This document shows, piece by piece, positions 12,157-23,551 of a stretch of 64,000 bases of DNA. The stretch covers positions 16,084,080 through 16,148,079 of the forward strand of contig CM019831.1 of the NCBI GenBank assembly GCA_009763385.1, given 5' to 3'. The position numbers and the translations under genes were made by a program. The notes beneath the pieces were generated by a model. The model was not told where the DNA came from, made no database searches, and saw only the letters and a program-made list of their open reading frames with translations. The first letter of the stretch is position 1; the number at the start of each line of letters is the position of its first letter. Source of the stretch: Coix lacryma-jobi var. lacryma-jobi (lineage: Eukaryota > Streptophyta > Magnoliopsida > Poales > Poaceae).

Positions 12157-12409
12157 GGGTGGTCCGAAAGGACGGTCGACGCGTGGCGGCGTGGAGAGGC
12201 TGGCGCGGCGGCGAAGCTATCCACGAGGGAGGCGCGGCGGTCGACGTGACGGCACGTGGCGGCATCAGGAAGGTCGCGTCGAGGCGAAGCTACCGGATGT
12301 GCGGGCGTGGCCGTCGGATGAAGATTGACCGGACTGGACGGTTTTACCCCTGGGGGTATTTGGGTCGAGTGTTTAATGTAAGGGCGTTTATGTCATTTGG
12401 ACGTGCGCC

Positions 12410-12418
12410 TATATATAG
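12410..12418 (+). promoter_or_regulatory. TATA box of the solo LTR
   Basis: TATATATAG is followed about 30 nt later by GGGTTGCTAGGGC. It is a plausible LTR promoter by position and sequence only. Confidence 0.5.
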
Positions 12419-13030
12419 ATGGAGGGGGTTGCTAGGGCAGACATCCTGGAGATCTTTGGGGGACGGTGTCACTCTCATTTTGGTGTTTGTGAGAGGAGGC
12501 AAGGGTTAGGGAGAGACAGGCTCTTGTTCTCGAGCTTTTCGCCATCCGAGCTTTGTTTGCTAGGAGTGGCTTGTAGCCCGACACTGAGTGCTTAATCTAT
12601 CATCCATTCCTCTAAATCCAAGGATCAAATTCGTGGTTGAATTCGCGTTTTGAATTTGTTTTTCGCGTTCTTCTTTTCTCCATGATTTTCTCCTCCCCCG
12701 ATCTCCTTCTACACTGCGTCTTTTGCGATTCCGTTTGAATCAACTTGTTCTTTGATGTGAGGAGAACATTTCGACCGGAGGAATTCATCTCTACCCTCAC
12801 GAACAAGTAGATCGGGCCGAAATCGTTTTTGTTCTTCGTTCTTCCCCTTTTATAGTGTTCTTCGGATTTCTTATGGATTAGTTGGGTTGAAGCGATGATA
12901 TCCAAGGATTAGCTTCCCAACACGTAGAAGAACACTTGGGAGAAGTTTGGTTGCAGCCCCGTTCGATTTGGTGAAGATCCAATCGATTTTGGTTTTGTCC
13001 CGTGCAGTTTTTGCACTTTCTGGACAGTGG

Positions 13031-13471
13031 CGGACTGTCCGCCGTTTGGTGGCGGACTGTCCGGCCGTCGGGCTCAGCCAGTCCAGAACACGCGCAGCGC
13101 TTACTGGTCACGGTCATTTTGACTGGTGGACAGTCCGCCGTTGGTAGGCGCGGACAGTCCGTGAGTCGCGCAGGGGTGTCCAGCAGGTTTGCTGTTTTTG
13201 CTGTTTGACCGGCGGACAGTCCGCCAGTGACCCGCGGACAGTCCGGGGCTGGCATCGGACGCTGCACAGGGCAGGCACCGGACGCTCAGAGTTCACTGTT
13301 CACGTGAACCGCGGACAGTCCGGCGTGCAAACCACGGACTGTCCGGGACCTGTCCAGAGCTGTTTCAGAACAGTTCGTTTTTGGGTCTTTTGCCGGCGGA
13401 CAGTCTGGCTCCCAGGCGCGGACAGTTCGCCCTTGACCGGACAGTCCGGGATCAGCAGTCCGGACAGTCCG
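13031..13471. repeat. Clustered CGGACAGTCCG palindromes
   Basis: The 11-mer CGGAC(A/T)GTCCG starts at 13031, 13053, 13151, 13213, 13235, 13312, 13335, 13438 and 13461. One-base variants start at 13127, 13397 and 13419. The twelve sites fall into six pairs with 22-24 bp between starts. The pairs are 41-99 bp apart. Confidence 0.92.
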
Positions 13472-13887
13472 GGAGTCTGCTGTAGGTTGAGTTTTAGTGC
13501 TTTTGCTCTCCCGGCTTTTCCGCTTCGTTTCTGGACTTCTCGTTTGCTCCTAGAGTTCACCTATGAACCTCTCTAACTATCTTTGCTACGTGTTAGCATA
13601 GGTATTTGGAGGAATTCCGACGTAGCCCTCTATCTACGTTCAGGAGTCGGTTTTTGGGTCCGAACTTGACTCGGAGTTTTGGGAGTTTTGGTTTGCTCTC
13701 TTGTGTGGTGCCTCGCTGTGATCTTAGGGATCATCCACCCTCTTTCTAGGGTCGTGGGCATCGCGTTTTAGTCCGAAGCTTTTGGGGTTGATTTTGTTGG
13801 GACAGAGGCCGTAATTTCGAGTAGAAATTTTTAGGCTCCCATTCACCCCCCCTCTGGTCGCCTTGCTTTGGCATTTTCGGTCCTTCA

Positions 13888-14256
13888 GGATCTCCGAAGC
13901 CTACGTCTCCTCGTGTCCCTGCACGGGGTAGGGGACGTATAAGGTTTTTGGGAAGCGCCGTCGCGACTGCTCGCTGGATGTTTTCTTCCCTCTACGCCGA
14001 CTTCGCCGGTCTTTATCGATGGTATGCTTCGTCTTCTCTTGCGCTAGTTCCTAGTGCCGACAACCCCACTGTAAGGATGCCTTCGATCCTACTGTTCTTC
14101 TATTTCGTGTTCTTCATGTTACTAGCGATACATAGCCTGGATATGTCTCGGATTTTACTGCTAGTGGTAGATTATACATCTACAATGCATGTTGTTTATC
14201 TTTTACTAATTGTCGGAATTAATTTATGCATCACTAAATTGCTATTATTTCCAACA
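13888..14256 (+). repeat. 3' LTR of the copia element, second part
   Basis: Resumes the LTR from GGATCTCCGAAGCC and ends TTTCCAACA at 14256, followed by the copia target duplication AAATC. With the first part and one copy of GGATC removed, the LTR is 968 bp, against 967 bp for the 5' LTR. Confidence 0.93.
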
Positions 14257-14261
14257 AAATC

Positions 14262-14593
14262 TTCCTCTCCCCGGCACTCTCGTCTCCCTGACTGCTCGTC
14301 CGTCTCCGAATGCCTCGCGGCGAGGTATAGTCGGGGCTGCAGGAGGTCGATCGAACTGGTGGACAGCTACTCGAGTAGATGGAGCTCTCGTCTTTTGCAT
14401 TGATTGGCAATCTCACTAGTTCGTGCTCATATCATTAGAGTATGTTCTGAATCTTGATTAATTTATTCATCTTTTATTTCATATTTCCAGGTGATGGATG
14501 CACTTGATGGGAGCTCGTCTGCAAAAGTTCTGACAGCAAACGACGACAGAGAAAAAAAGCATAGAGGATCTGAAGATAGGAGATACAAACACG
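14262..14593 (+). pseudogene. 5' exons of an interrupted host gene or gene fragment
   Basis: The GC-rich leader continues from 5242-5296 across the copia insertion. It ends at a good donor (GCGAG, then GTATAG at about 14324). A T-rich stretch with acceptor ATATTTCCAG leads to an exon at 14491-14593 with ATG at 14494, ending before GTGAAT. That exon encodes 33 residues plus one base, beginning MDALDGSSSAKV and then highly charged (DDREKKHRGSEDRR). It looks like the start of a nuclear, charged protein, but I do not recognise it. No later exons were identified. Either a host gene was disabled by the copia insertion, or this is an older gene fragment. Confidence 0.5.
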
Positions 14594-17456
14594 GTGAATG
14601 ATTGGTTAGGTGTTTAGTAGATACTAGTATAAAATTTTGTACTGTGAAGAATAATTTGTTGATACGAGGTCAATATGCTATAGAAACTATCAATGGTTTC
14701 TTGTATTGTGAGTGTCCTATATTGTTTCTAAAATCTGGATGTATTGAAAATTGGAAGATGAAATCCTCACTGACATTGGACAAGAGCAGCGGCGGGAAAT
14801 TCACTACGACGAATAGGCGGAGCACGGGGTGACAGCGTTGAATCGGGGACGGCCGTGTGTTATTACAGCAAAAAAGAATCACAGGTTTAAGGTGAGGCTA
14901 CAATAGACATTTCATCGACCTTCCCTTCTTTAAAATATATGAGAAATAAATAAAATAATTGATGTGGTACGTGTGTTACAGCAAATATACATGATGGTGT
15001 GCTTTCGGCTAAATATCCGTTTAAATAGTGTCTTGTAGCAAAATTTCCCTAGATTATATCTACGAGTGCAGGCTTAATTAATACTAGTGGTGGGTGCGCG
15101 CCCTCGCACGCGAGTGGAGGTGAATATTTAGTTGTCTGTATTCAGTGCATGCTAGCAAATGTTTATTACATTAAAGACAAGAAAATCACATTACACGCAA
15201 AGATGTCCAGGGTAGTTAATACTATGAGTACATGTCATGCTGCTCTACTACCGGACAAAGCTATGGCTTGCATCATTTCTGGAAATACATGCGTGGAAAT
15301 ATATATCTGTTGGCTGAGTATAAAAGAGAGCAGATTACATTGCGCTGGCACTGTACAAGGGTTGGCAGTTGACTATTTTTACTGGGAGGCTTCAATAGTG
15401 TTTGTAGCTGCGGTCGGATTCCCAGCCACGTTGGTCTTCATCGGAGCTGTCTGCTGAGGTGCCTCTGCCGATATCTGAGGGATAAACATGATCTGTGATT
15501 GTTGCTATAGTAATTGTTTACATCAAAACAAATTTGGTAGGGCTGTGTGGCTGAGGTTGTTAGTCCTGTGTTTGGTGCTTTTGAGCTATAAAGTTTAAGA
15601 ATGTGTGACAGGGTGTTGGAAATTAAAATTTTGCAATTTGTATGATTAGGTTGCTTTAATACACTGTGCAGCAGTATGGTGATCGATCAGATTTGGTTTA
15701 CATAGTGTAACTCTTGGTCGTGAAGTGACTTCGTCATCTTCACCTATGGAGGAAAGGATTTGTGTCAATACATAGCATACTATGGTTTCCGATGAAGTTG
15801 TTTCGAGTTTTGTTTGCGTACCTACGTACTCGTAGAATTGTTCACGAACTTCTTCTCTGTGCGTGGTTCCAAGGTACGACGATCCTGTTCACGGTGACAT
15901 AGTACCTTTGTGCGCGTTAGTAGACAATTAGGCATAGGTAAGTTTACTTTGGATTTTTTGACGCAGAACCAAGTTAACGGTCAATTAGCCAGGCACGTAG
16001 TCCTAACATTATACAACCATAGTAGATTAATCATAATTAAATAATGACATAATAAGTGAACACAGTCTTAGATCTGCAACCATTTTCCCGAGCATGAGTT
16101 CCTAATAAGCACATCATTGATGAGCATTCCGGATCGAGTGTCAGACATGGACAAATAAAACACCATTAATTTCAGTAAGACCATTAATTATAAAATTGTA
16201 CATATTTTGGATGAGCATATGCAGTATTCCGTGTATTATAAAATTTCAGTAAGACCATTAATTATAAATTTTTACATATATTGTGTCAAGTTCAGGATAA
16301 TATAGTAACCGATCTTTTAAATTCAGAGTAAAAATCCTTGGCATGACTTTTCTTGTTTTATCTTCTAGATTGCAAATCCAAAGAAAAGCAAATAGATGAT
16401 ATTAGCAGGCACCTAATTTGTCCAGAAGCAAAGGAAGGGTAGGTCTTAGTTCAAGATGGTTGTAATCTCAGCTTCCTCTTTTTTGTTGCGTTGCTTGACA
16501 TCAACATGTGCCTACAAATATTTGTTTTCCAAAAGGAAGGCGTAGATGGAAGTTTTACAGGGCAACATGTTTAAGCCTTCATAGACCCCCCCAGGGTCTG
16601 TATGCTTCAGCCTTCACAGAACATCACAATGTATAAATGATCTAGCATTAGAAGCACCCCATAGTGAGATAACCAGCAAAGAGAGAGAAACAAGAGTAAA
16701 TTAGCAACGCAAGAAAAACCAAGGCCTGCGCTAAGTACAAATTACAAACATGATAGCTTTTAGCTGAGGGAAAGAGAACCTGTATCATCATCCGTTAATG
16801 ACGTGCAAAGGTTTAGATTGAAGAAAAACAACATTAATAGTCGTCAAACAAAAATACACAGCCGTTGGCCGAGTCTGTTTAGCAAAAAGAAAAAGGAAAA
16901 ACTTCGGAGCTATGGAACAACCTGTCATAATAAAAAAAAATAAACATGGAGGAAGTGCCGCAAATAGACTGTTTAACATGATCTAGGAGCCAAATTACTT
17001 AACAGAGTAGTTGGACAGCAACCCTAGCGCAAAACGTAATCATAATCCCCTAAGCACGACTAAGATAGTTGTGTGTCGTTTTATTGCTTGTGTATTACAA
17101 ATGAGAGAGAACACTCTAGAGAAGAGCAGATCACTAATGTAAAGGACTAAAGAAATAAGAAATACCATAGTTGCAGCAAGACAATTTTTCAATTAACAAT
17201 CATTCATCCTGATTTGATAGGTTTGTCACCAATCAAATGGCTGTCACTGCTTGAAACACCCCAACTATCAGTGAGGAAGATGCACATGGTGGACTCGGTG
17301 ATCAGCAATTTAACATGTCACCAGGAAGTACCTGAGTGCCTACCAATGAACGTAGAGGAGACAACAACATTTTTGATGCAAAATTCTATCGAGTTAACAA
17401 AGAAAGGTCATACATATCAGAAATATATCTATATTTTTTTTCACGCATTTATAGTC
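14594..17456. other. No gene recognised
   Basis: AT-rich sequence that could include introns of the preceding gene fragment. A short direct duplication with 74-bp spacing starts at 16171 and 16245 (TTCAGTAAGACCATTAATTA). I see no exon that I can defend. Confidence 0.4.
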
Positions 17457-17458
17457 AA

Positions 17459-17460
<2 letters not shown>

Positions 17461-17504
<44 letters not shown>
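17461..17504. repeat. (TA)22 microsatellite
   Basis: Uninterrupted TA dinucleotides over 44 bp. Confidence 0.97.
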
Positions 17505-17505
<1 letters not shown>

Positions 17506-17656
17506 CATATATTGAGATGGCAAATAAATTAATGCATTCAAATACATTCAATTCTCATTGTGTTCTATTATCAAACATCTTAGGAAGGAAAAAAGGAACT
17601 GCCACATGAGTAGGACTATGAAATCCAAAAACAAGGTATGTAGGGCTCAAAACTGA

Positions 17657-17925
17657 TAAAAGGAAGCTGAACTAAACACAACAGGAATAGAAGGTAACAT
17701 TTAGGTGCCAACTGCCAAGCATGCAACATATGAAGTTTTATTTTGCAAAGACATAAAAGGAAGCTAAACTAAACACAACAGGAATAGAAGGTAACATTTA
17801 GGTGCCAACTGCCAAGCATGCAACATATAAAGTTTTATTTTGCAAAGACATAAAAGGAAACTGAACTAAACACAACAGGAATAGAAGGTAACAGCCTATG
17901 CAGTTTTATTTTTGAAAGCGTCAGA
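17657..17925 (+). repeat. 97-bp tandem repeat, about 2.7 copies
   Basis: Units start at 17657, 17754 and 17851 with TAAAAGGAA(G/A)CT(G/A)AACTAAAC. The first two are almost identical. The third loses part of its middle and ends at GCAGTTTTATTTTT. Confidence 0.92.
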
Positions 17926-18600
17926 GGCATGAACCCCATCTCATAATTCAAGTGCATGGGTATGGCATACAGGTTTTAATCCGACCAATTTTCGTAGCGA
18001 TCTTGAGTACTAAGAATAAGTTGTGATCTCCGGTAGGCTGACAAACGCAAAACCCAGAAGATTTCTCCAGTGTGCAGCCTGCATAGTAAAAGTAGAAAGG
18101 AAGAATCATATTTCTTAAGCGAACAAAAGAAAGCAAGGAATGCAGCATAAATTTAGTGAGAAAATAAAGGGAATTAAAAAGCTACAACCTATAGGACACT
18201 AAGATGCCATGATAAAATAATGAAAATCATATTTCATTATATATCTGTCGATCATAAATCATAAAAAGATATCTTGTTTTCATTTGTATGCTCATTCTCT
18301 CTTATAAACCTACACACTTTGTACACTACTAAGGAATAAGGGAGTACCATTATAGTATTCCATTAGTCAAGTAAGCAGCGATGGGAGATTCCATCAGTGG
18401 ATGCAAGATCTCAAATAAAAGAATCACTGAAGAGGGAGTATGGACGGGGAAAACATGTCAGAAATTATGGTTCATATATGAATTAGTTTTTATTTGTCAT
18501 TACTGTCGGAAGTAGAACTGACATTATATGCTATAGATAATATCATCACTGCCTAATCAATCACATAAATGAACAATATAACAAAGACAATATAGAATAA
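17926..18600. other. No gene recognised
   Basis: AT-rich intergenic sequence between the 97-bp repeat and the foldback element. Confidence 0.5.
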
Positions 18601-19553
18601 GAGTAAAGTCCATCACCGGTCCCTAAACTTGTGTCGTTGTGTCATCCCGGTCCCTAAACTCGCAAATCGACCGTCTAGATCCTCAAACTTGTTCGGTTGT
18701 GTCATCCCGGTCCCTAAACTTGTTCGGTTGTGTCATCCCGGTCCATAAACTTACAAATCGCTCGTTTAGGTCCTCAAACTTAGTCAGTTGTGTCATCCTG
18801 GTCTCTAAACTTTGTTTTAAGTCTGATCTAGATCTAAACATGATAATTTTAAAACTTTATATCAACAATTAATTCATAACTTTTTTATATAAACTCGAAT
18901 GAAGAGAAACTTTATATCAAAATTATAGCCCTCGATGTGATCTACAGCTTTATAGTTGAAAAGTTTTTGATTTAAAACTGTTTAGGGTCCCAAAATATTG
19001 TTGTATGTTTATAGATTTTGAAATTTAAAATTATCAAACAATCTTGAATATTGACATGATCTATATAAAAGTTATAGTTCTCAATGCAATCTACAACGTT
19101 GTAGATAATTTTTTTTATTTAAAGTTAGTTAGTAACCAAAAAATTAATTTTAAATTTTAAATTTTAAAATCTATAAACATATAACAATATTTTGGGACCC
19201 TAAACAGTTTTAAATCAAAAACTTTTCAACTACAAAGTTGTAGGTCACATCGAGAGCTACAATTTTGATATAAATGTTGTCTTCATTTAAGTTTATACGA
19301 AAAAGTTATGAATTATTTATTGATATAAATTTTTTAAATTGTCATGTTTAGATTTAGATAAGACTCAAAACAAAGTTTAGGGACCAGAATGATACAACTG
19401 ACTAAGTTTGAGAACCTAAATGAGTGATTTGCAAGTTTAGGGACTGAGATGACACAACCAAACAAATTTGAGGACATAAACGGTCGATTTGTGAGTTTAG
19501 GGACCGGGATGACATAACGACACAAGTTTAGGGACCGGTGATGAACTTTACTC
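18601..19553. mobile_element. Foldback element, copy 1 (953 bp)
   Basis: Starts GAGTAAAGTCCATCACC and ends GGTGATGAACTTTACTC. The two halves are imperfect reverse complements over nearly the whole length (arms of roughly 400 bp around an AT-rich centre near 19010-19150). Each arm starts with about four copies of a TGTGTCATCCCGGTCCCTAA-type word. No transposase is encoded, so this is a non-autonomous long-TIR element. I cannot fix its superfamily because no clear target duplication is present. Confidence 0.85.
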
Positions 19554-19554
19554 A

Positions 19555-20507
19555 GAGTAAAGTCCATCACCGGTCCCTAAACTTGTGTCGTTGTGTCATC
19601 CCGGTCCCTAAACTCGCAAATCGACCGTCTAGATCCTCAAACTTGTTCGGTTGTGTCATCCCGGTCCCTAAACTTGTTCGGTTGTGTCATCCCGGTCCAT
19701 AAACTTACAAATCGCTCGTTTAGGTCCTCAAACTTAGTCAGTTGTGTCATCCTGGTCTCTAAACTTTGTTTTAAGTCTGATCTAGATCTAAACATGATAA
19801 TTTTAAAACTTTATATCAACAATTAATTCATAACTTTTTCATATAAACTCGAATGAAGAGAAACTTTATATCAAAATTATAGCCCTCGATGTGATCTACA
19901 GCTTTATAGTTGAAAAGTTTTTGATTTAAAACTGTTTAGGGTCCCAAAATATTGTTGTATGTTTATAGATTTTGAAATTTAAAATTATCAAACAATCTTG
20001 AATATTGACATGATCTATATAAAAGTTATAGTTCTCAATGCAATCTACAACGTTGTAGATAATTTTTTTTATTTAAAGTTAGTTAGTAACCAAAAAATTA
20101 ATTTTAAATTTTAAATTTTAAAATCTATAAACATATAACAATATTTTGGGACCCTAAACAGTTTTAAATCAAAAACTTTTCAACTACAAAGTTGTAGGTC
20201 ACATCGAGAGCTACAATTTTGATATAAATGTTGTCTTCATTTAAGTTTATACGAAAAAGTTATGAATTATTTATTGATATAAATTTTTTAAATTGTCATG
20301 TTTAGATTTAGATAAGACTCAAAACAAAGTTTAGGGACCAGAATGATACAACTGACTAAGTTTGAGAACCTAAATGAGTGATTTGCAAGTTTAGGGACTG
20401 AGATGACACAACCAAACAAATTTGAGGACATAAACGGTCGATTTGTGAGTTTAGGGACCGGGATGACATAACGACACAAGTTTAGGGACCGGTGATGAAC
20501 TTTACTC
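19555..20507. mobile_element. Foldback element, copy 2 (953 bp)
   Basis: Same length, ends and orientation as copy 1, separated from it by a single A at 19554. By eye I find one substitution between them (T in copy 1 versus C in copy 2, in the CATAACTTTTT(T/C)ATA word). This indicates a very recent tandem duplication or conversion. Confidence 0.88.
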
Positions 20508-20728
20508 TTCTACAAATGAACTGTACCAAGCAGTGAGCTACGTGATTAAAGAGCAGAATAGCAGCAACGAGTATGTACGTACGTGTCTTAGTGCATTACA
20601 AAGGAAAAAGGGAAGGCTGAGGATCGAGGATTCATTCATGGTAACGTATGATGAAGAACACATGATAAGCTGCACGTTAATTACATAATATAATCCTTAT
20701 TCTTCATTAATGAATCTAGCTAGGGCAT

Positions 20729-21409
20729 CTACTCATCATCCTCTCCCCCATCTTCTTCGTCAGAGTCGCTCTCGCTCTCGCTCTCACCATCAACACCAAC
20801 CGAGAGGCAGAGCTCATCCATCATGGCTCTGATTCTGGGCCATTCTCGGTCAATCACCGCCTGCCCCTCGGCCGTTTTCTGGAACCACTCATCGTCAACC
20901 TCGACGTAGCCCTTCTCCCTGAGCTCACCGCGCACCCAGCTCTGAAGCTTGGGGAACTTCTCCTCCAGGTCGTAGAACACCCTGGCCAGGAGGTAGAGCC
21001 CCGCCAGCTCCTCGTCGTCCTCCTCCTCCCCTGGCCGCGGCACCAGGTCCGGGTTTCTGCGCTTCAGCGCCTGGTAGATCTCCGGCGGAGCCTTCGTCTC
21101 GTGGGCTAGGATGTACCGGACGTCCTTCATGGGCAGCCGGCGCTTCTGCTTCACCCCCGCCGCCGCCGCCGCCGCCGCCTTCTTCTCCGCCTCCGCGGCG
21201 GCGGCTGTCTCGTCGTCCTTGGTGGTCTCGCTTCCTGAGGCGCGCCGACGACGGCGCGTCCGACCAGACGCCGCCGCCACCTTCCCCGACGCCTTCTTCC
21301 TCTTGGTGGAGCGCCTCCTCAACGGAGGCCGCGACGGTCCCGCCGCCGACGCCGCGGCCTCCACGCTTTCGGCTGTGCGCCGCCACAGGGGACCCTCCCC
21401 GCCAGCCAT
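20729..21409 (-). CDS. Paralogue A: unrecognised nuclear-type protein, 226 aa
   Basis: ATG at 21409 (MAGGEG) is chosen because paralogue B has the same start. The single open frame is 226 aa with strongly GC-rich codons. The order is: an N-terminal basic region (RRRSTKRKK, RTRRRRR) fit for nuclear import; an Ala-rich stretch; a core from about residue 95 to 180 with ALKRRNPDLVPRPGEE, YLLARVFYDLEEKFP and WVRGELREKGYVE; and an acidic Ser/Glu/Asp tail. The core is shared with the protein at 27032-27784. I do not recognise the family and assign no function. A basic head and acidic tail suggest a chromatin or nucleic-acid partner, which is inference. A CACTA remnant lies about 70 bp upstream. Confidence 0.78.
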   Translation of the reverse strand: MAGGEGPLWRRTAESVEAAASAAGPSRPPLRRRSTKRKKASGKVAAASGRTRRRRRASGSETTKDDETAAAAEAEKKAAAAAAAGVKQKRRLPMKDVRYILAHETKAPPEIYQALKRRNPDLVPRPGEEEDDEELAGLYLLARVFYDLEEKFPKLQSWVRGELREKGYVEVDDEWFQKTAEGQAVIDREWPRIRAMMDELCLSVGVDGESESESDSDEEDGGEDDE

Positions 21410-21477
21410 ACGCACGAATCGCCGCCGGGTAAACGGTTTACAGGCAGAAAAAAGGCACGTGTTTGTTTTTTTTTTCT

Positions 21478-21607
21478 GACACTCGGCAAAGAAAATGTTT
21501 GCCTAGTGTTTTTTCTTTGCCGAGTGTTTTTATTTGGCACTCGGCAAAGAAGCTATTTGCCGAGTGCCCGAAAAAAACACTCGGCAAAGATTGGTTTTTC
21601 CGTAGTG
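21478..21607. mobile_element. CACTA terminal remnant in the paralogue A upstream region
   Basis: Ends GATTGGTTTTTCCGTAGTG, the outer end of a CACTA element read inward as CACTACGG. It carries direct and inverted copies of CACTCGGCAAAG. The same words occur in the complete CACTA element at 48882-50408. The other end is missing, so this is a fragment. Confidence 0.8.
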
Positions 21608-22613
21608 CACGCACCTCCTCTATTGATTGAGCTTGCTTGCTTCGTTGGCATGTTGCATTGGTGCAGCCCCTTGCTAATTAAGCCAGCCAAGCTAGCGCCC
21701 GGACGTCCGGAGCGAAGCGCGCGTCCGGACTCCGGCGAAGTTGCTGCCCATTAAAATCAGCCACTTACAAACATGCTGCTAAGGGCACTCACAGTGCAGA
21801 CTCTACCCATAGAGTCTAAACCTTGAAGACTCTATCAGTAGACTCCATGCTCCCCAATGCAAGGTTAATAATAGTAGTTTCTATAAACAAGAACATTCAT
21901 TATGCAGCACAAACAAAGGTGATCAGCTGTGGCATACTCAATGTGATCCACCCTACACCTCACAACAGTCATGTGAAATCAATATAGCATATTCGATACA
22001 GGCATACAGTACTGAACCAGCAAATGAACACAACGCATACAGTATTGTTTGGCTTGAAACATCCAAAACAACACACCACACAGAACTTGGATGAAGTTTA
22101 GATAATAGCTAGCCATGAGTCATCCATTACAATAGTAATAACGATAGAGATATATAAATATCAGTGGCAAGCACCTAAACAGCCAGTGCAGATACCGTCG
22201 GTCCATTAAAAATAACAATAGTAATATAAATAGTAATACTAAAATATGTAGATAATCTCCAGCCGTTGCTTCAAAAATCTTGCAGCCTACGGAAAACATT
22301 TCAGCTTCCTCCAAATAAAAGCCATCGACTCTCCAGGTAGAAGCCATTGAAACTTTCATGTCTTGATCATCAACCTTAAAAAATAAGATAAGCTAGTAAA
22401 TAAAGAATTTTGTTGTAAGAAAAATAGACAGATAGTACAACAACATAACTACTGTAACATAGCCATATGAAAGTATTCATGTAACATGCTAGTATATAAT
22501 ATATAAATTAATAGTTCTACCTAATTAGCTCGATTTCCAAACTTTTGCCAAATGTGATCAATCAAATCAGATTGTAGTTGCTTGTGAGCTTCACGATCAC
22601 GAATCTCGGTATT

Positions 22614-23463
22614 TCACTTTATTACCTCCTCCATCACTGGATCATGCGCATGAGTGATTGTAGATGGTTGAACAGTAGAGGTGGTTGCTTTCTCATTCAA
22701 GTCAAACAAATCATCCTCTATATCCTTCTCGTCCTCGATTATCATGTTGTGAAGTATTATACAAGCTAACATGATATTCTCAAGACCCCCTTGTTCATAT
22801 AGACGTGCTGGACGATGCAAAATGGCAAAACGAGATTGTAAAATACCAAATGCACATTCAACATCTTTTCTTTCTCCCTCTTGATGTTGTGCATACAACT
22901 TGTGCTCAGCTGATTGTGGTGCACGTATGGATTTGACAAAAACAGCCCAGTCTGGGTATATTCCATCTGCAAGATAATAACCACGAGTATATTGCCTTCC
23001 ATTCACAAAGTACTTGCACCTGTGGAGCTTCTCCTCTTAATTTCTTGACGAACAAATCAGAATGACTTAGCACATTGATGTCATTGTTAGATCCCGCCAC
23101 TCCAAAAAAAGCATGCCATATCCATCGGTCATGTGAAGCAACAACCTCTAGAATGATGGTTGGTACGCCATGATCACCACGAGTATATTGTCCCTTCCAT
23201 GCATAGGGACATTTTTCCCAATGTCAATGCATACGGTCAATGCTCCCTAGCATGCCAGGAAAACCACGATGCTCAGCGATCTCCAACAGACGTTCAACAT
23301 CTTGTACCGTGGGGCGTCTCAAGTACTCTTCACCATATACTTCAATGATTCCCTTAACAAATGTTTTTAAGCACTCCACACCAGTACTTTCTCCCATCTT
23401 CAAATACTCATCAAGTTGGAAATGAGATGTCAATAGGCCACATCTGCCATCATTGGTGACCAA
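22614..23463 (-). pseudogene. Harbinger transposase, C-terminal half (left arm copy)
   Basis: Read on the minus strand this gives LDEYLKMGESTGVECLKTF, LGSIDRMH, a TGA stop, then HWEKCPYAWKGQY, SNNDINVLSHSDLF and GERKDVECAFGILQSRF, ending EEVIK. It duplicates the right-arm copy but lacks the N-terminal half. It has the same TGA after SID.MH and a one-base insertion near 23021 (AAGTAC instead of AGTAC). The TGA predates the duplication because both arms share it. Confidence 0.9.
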
Positions 23464-23551
23464 ATCATCTTTCCACTCAAAGCCAGTTGGAAATGAAGCA
23501 TCTCCTTATAAAGTAGAGGAGAATAAAAATAATAACCCCATCCTTCTATGA

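Larger units (their letters stand above)
11298..13887 (+). mobile_element. Solo LTR (2.59 kb) nested in the copia 3' LTR
   Basis: Begins TGAGAACATA, ends GGTCCTTCA, and is flanked by GGATC on both sides (11293-11297 and 13888-13892). TG...CA ends with a 5-bp target duplication are diagnostic of an LTR-type element. No gag, pol, primer-binding site or internal LTR boundary is seen, so a solo LTR left by LTR-LTR recombination is the simplest reading. A non-autonomous element is possible. Inside are a 36-bp-period hairpin array (11916-12156), a TATA box (12410) and a cluster of CGGACAGTCCG palindromes (13031-13471). The long GC-rich frames here look like by-products of the repeats, not genes. 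Confidence 0.85.
5297..14256 (+). mobile_element. Ty1/copia LTR retrotransposon, interrupted by a solo LTR
   Basis: Two LTRs of matching sequence flank a degraded gag-pol. The outer ends are TGTTAG...CCAACA and the target duplication is a perfect AAATC (5292-5296 and 14257-14261). The 3' LTR is split by a later insertion at 11298-13887. Without that insertion the element is about 6.4 kb. The LTRs differ at what looks like a few dozen scattered positions, so the insertion is not very recent. It landed in the 5' exon of an older gene (see 14262-14593). Confidence 0.95.

Noticed and set aside
11478..12509. Several long overlapping GC-rich reading frames on both strands
   Set aside because: They lie in a solo LTR and are produced by the 36-bp (12-codon) repeat and GC bias. 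No domain, start context or codon signal supports a protein.
13031..13471. CRISPR-like array
   Set aside because: Repeats are 11-bp palindromes with irregular spacers in a plant LTR. There is no uniform repeat-spacer structure and no cas genes.
20925..21479. Frames overlapping paralogue A in other phases
   Set aside because: Shadows of a GC-rich gene. Only the frame shared with paralogue B has conserved residues.
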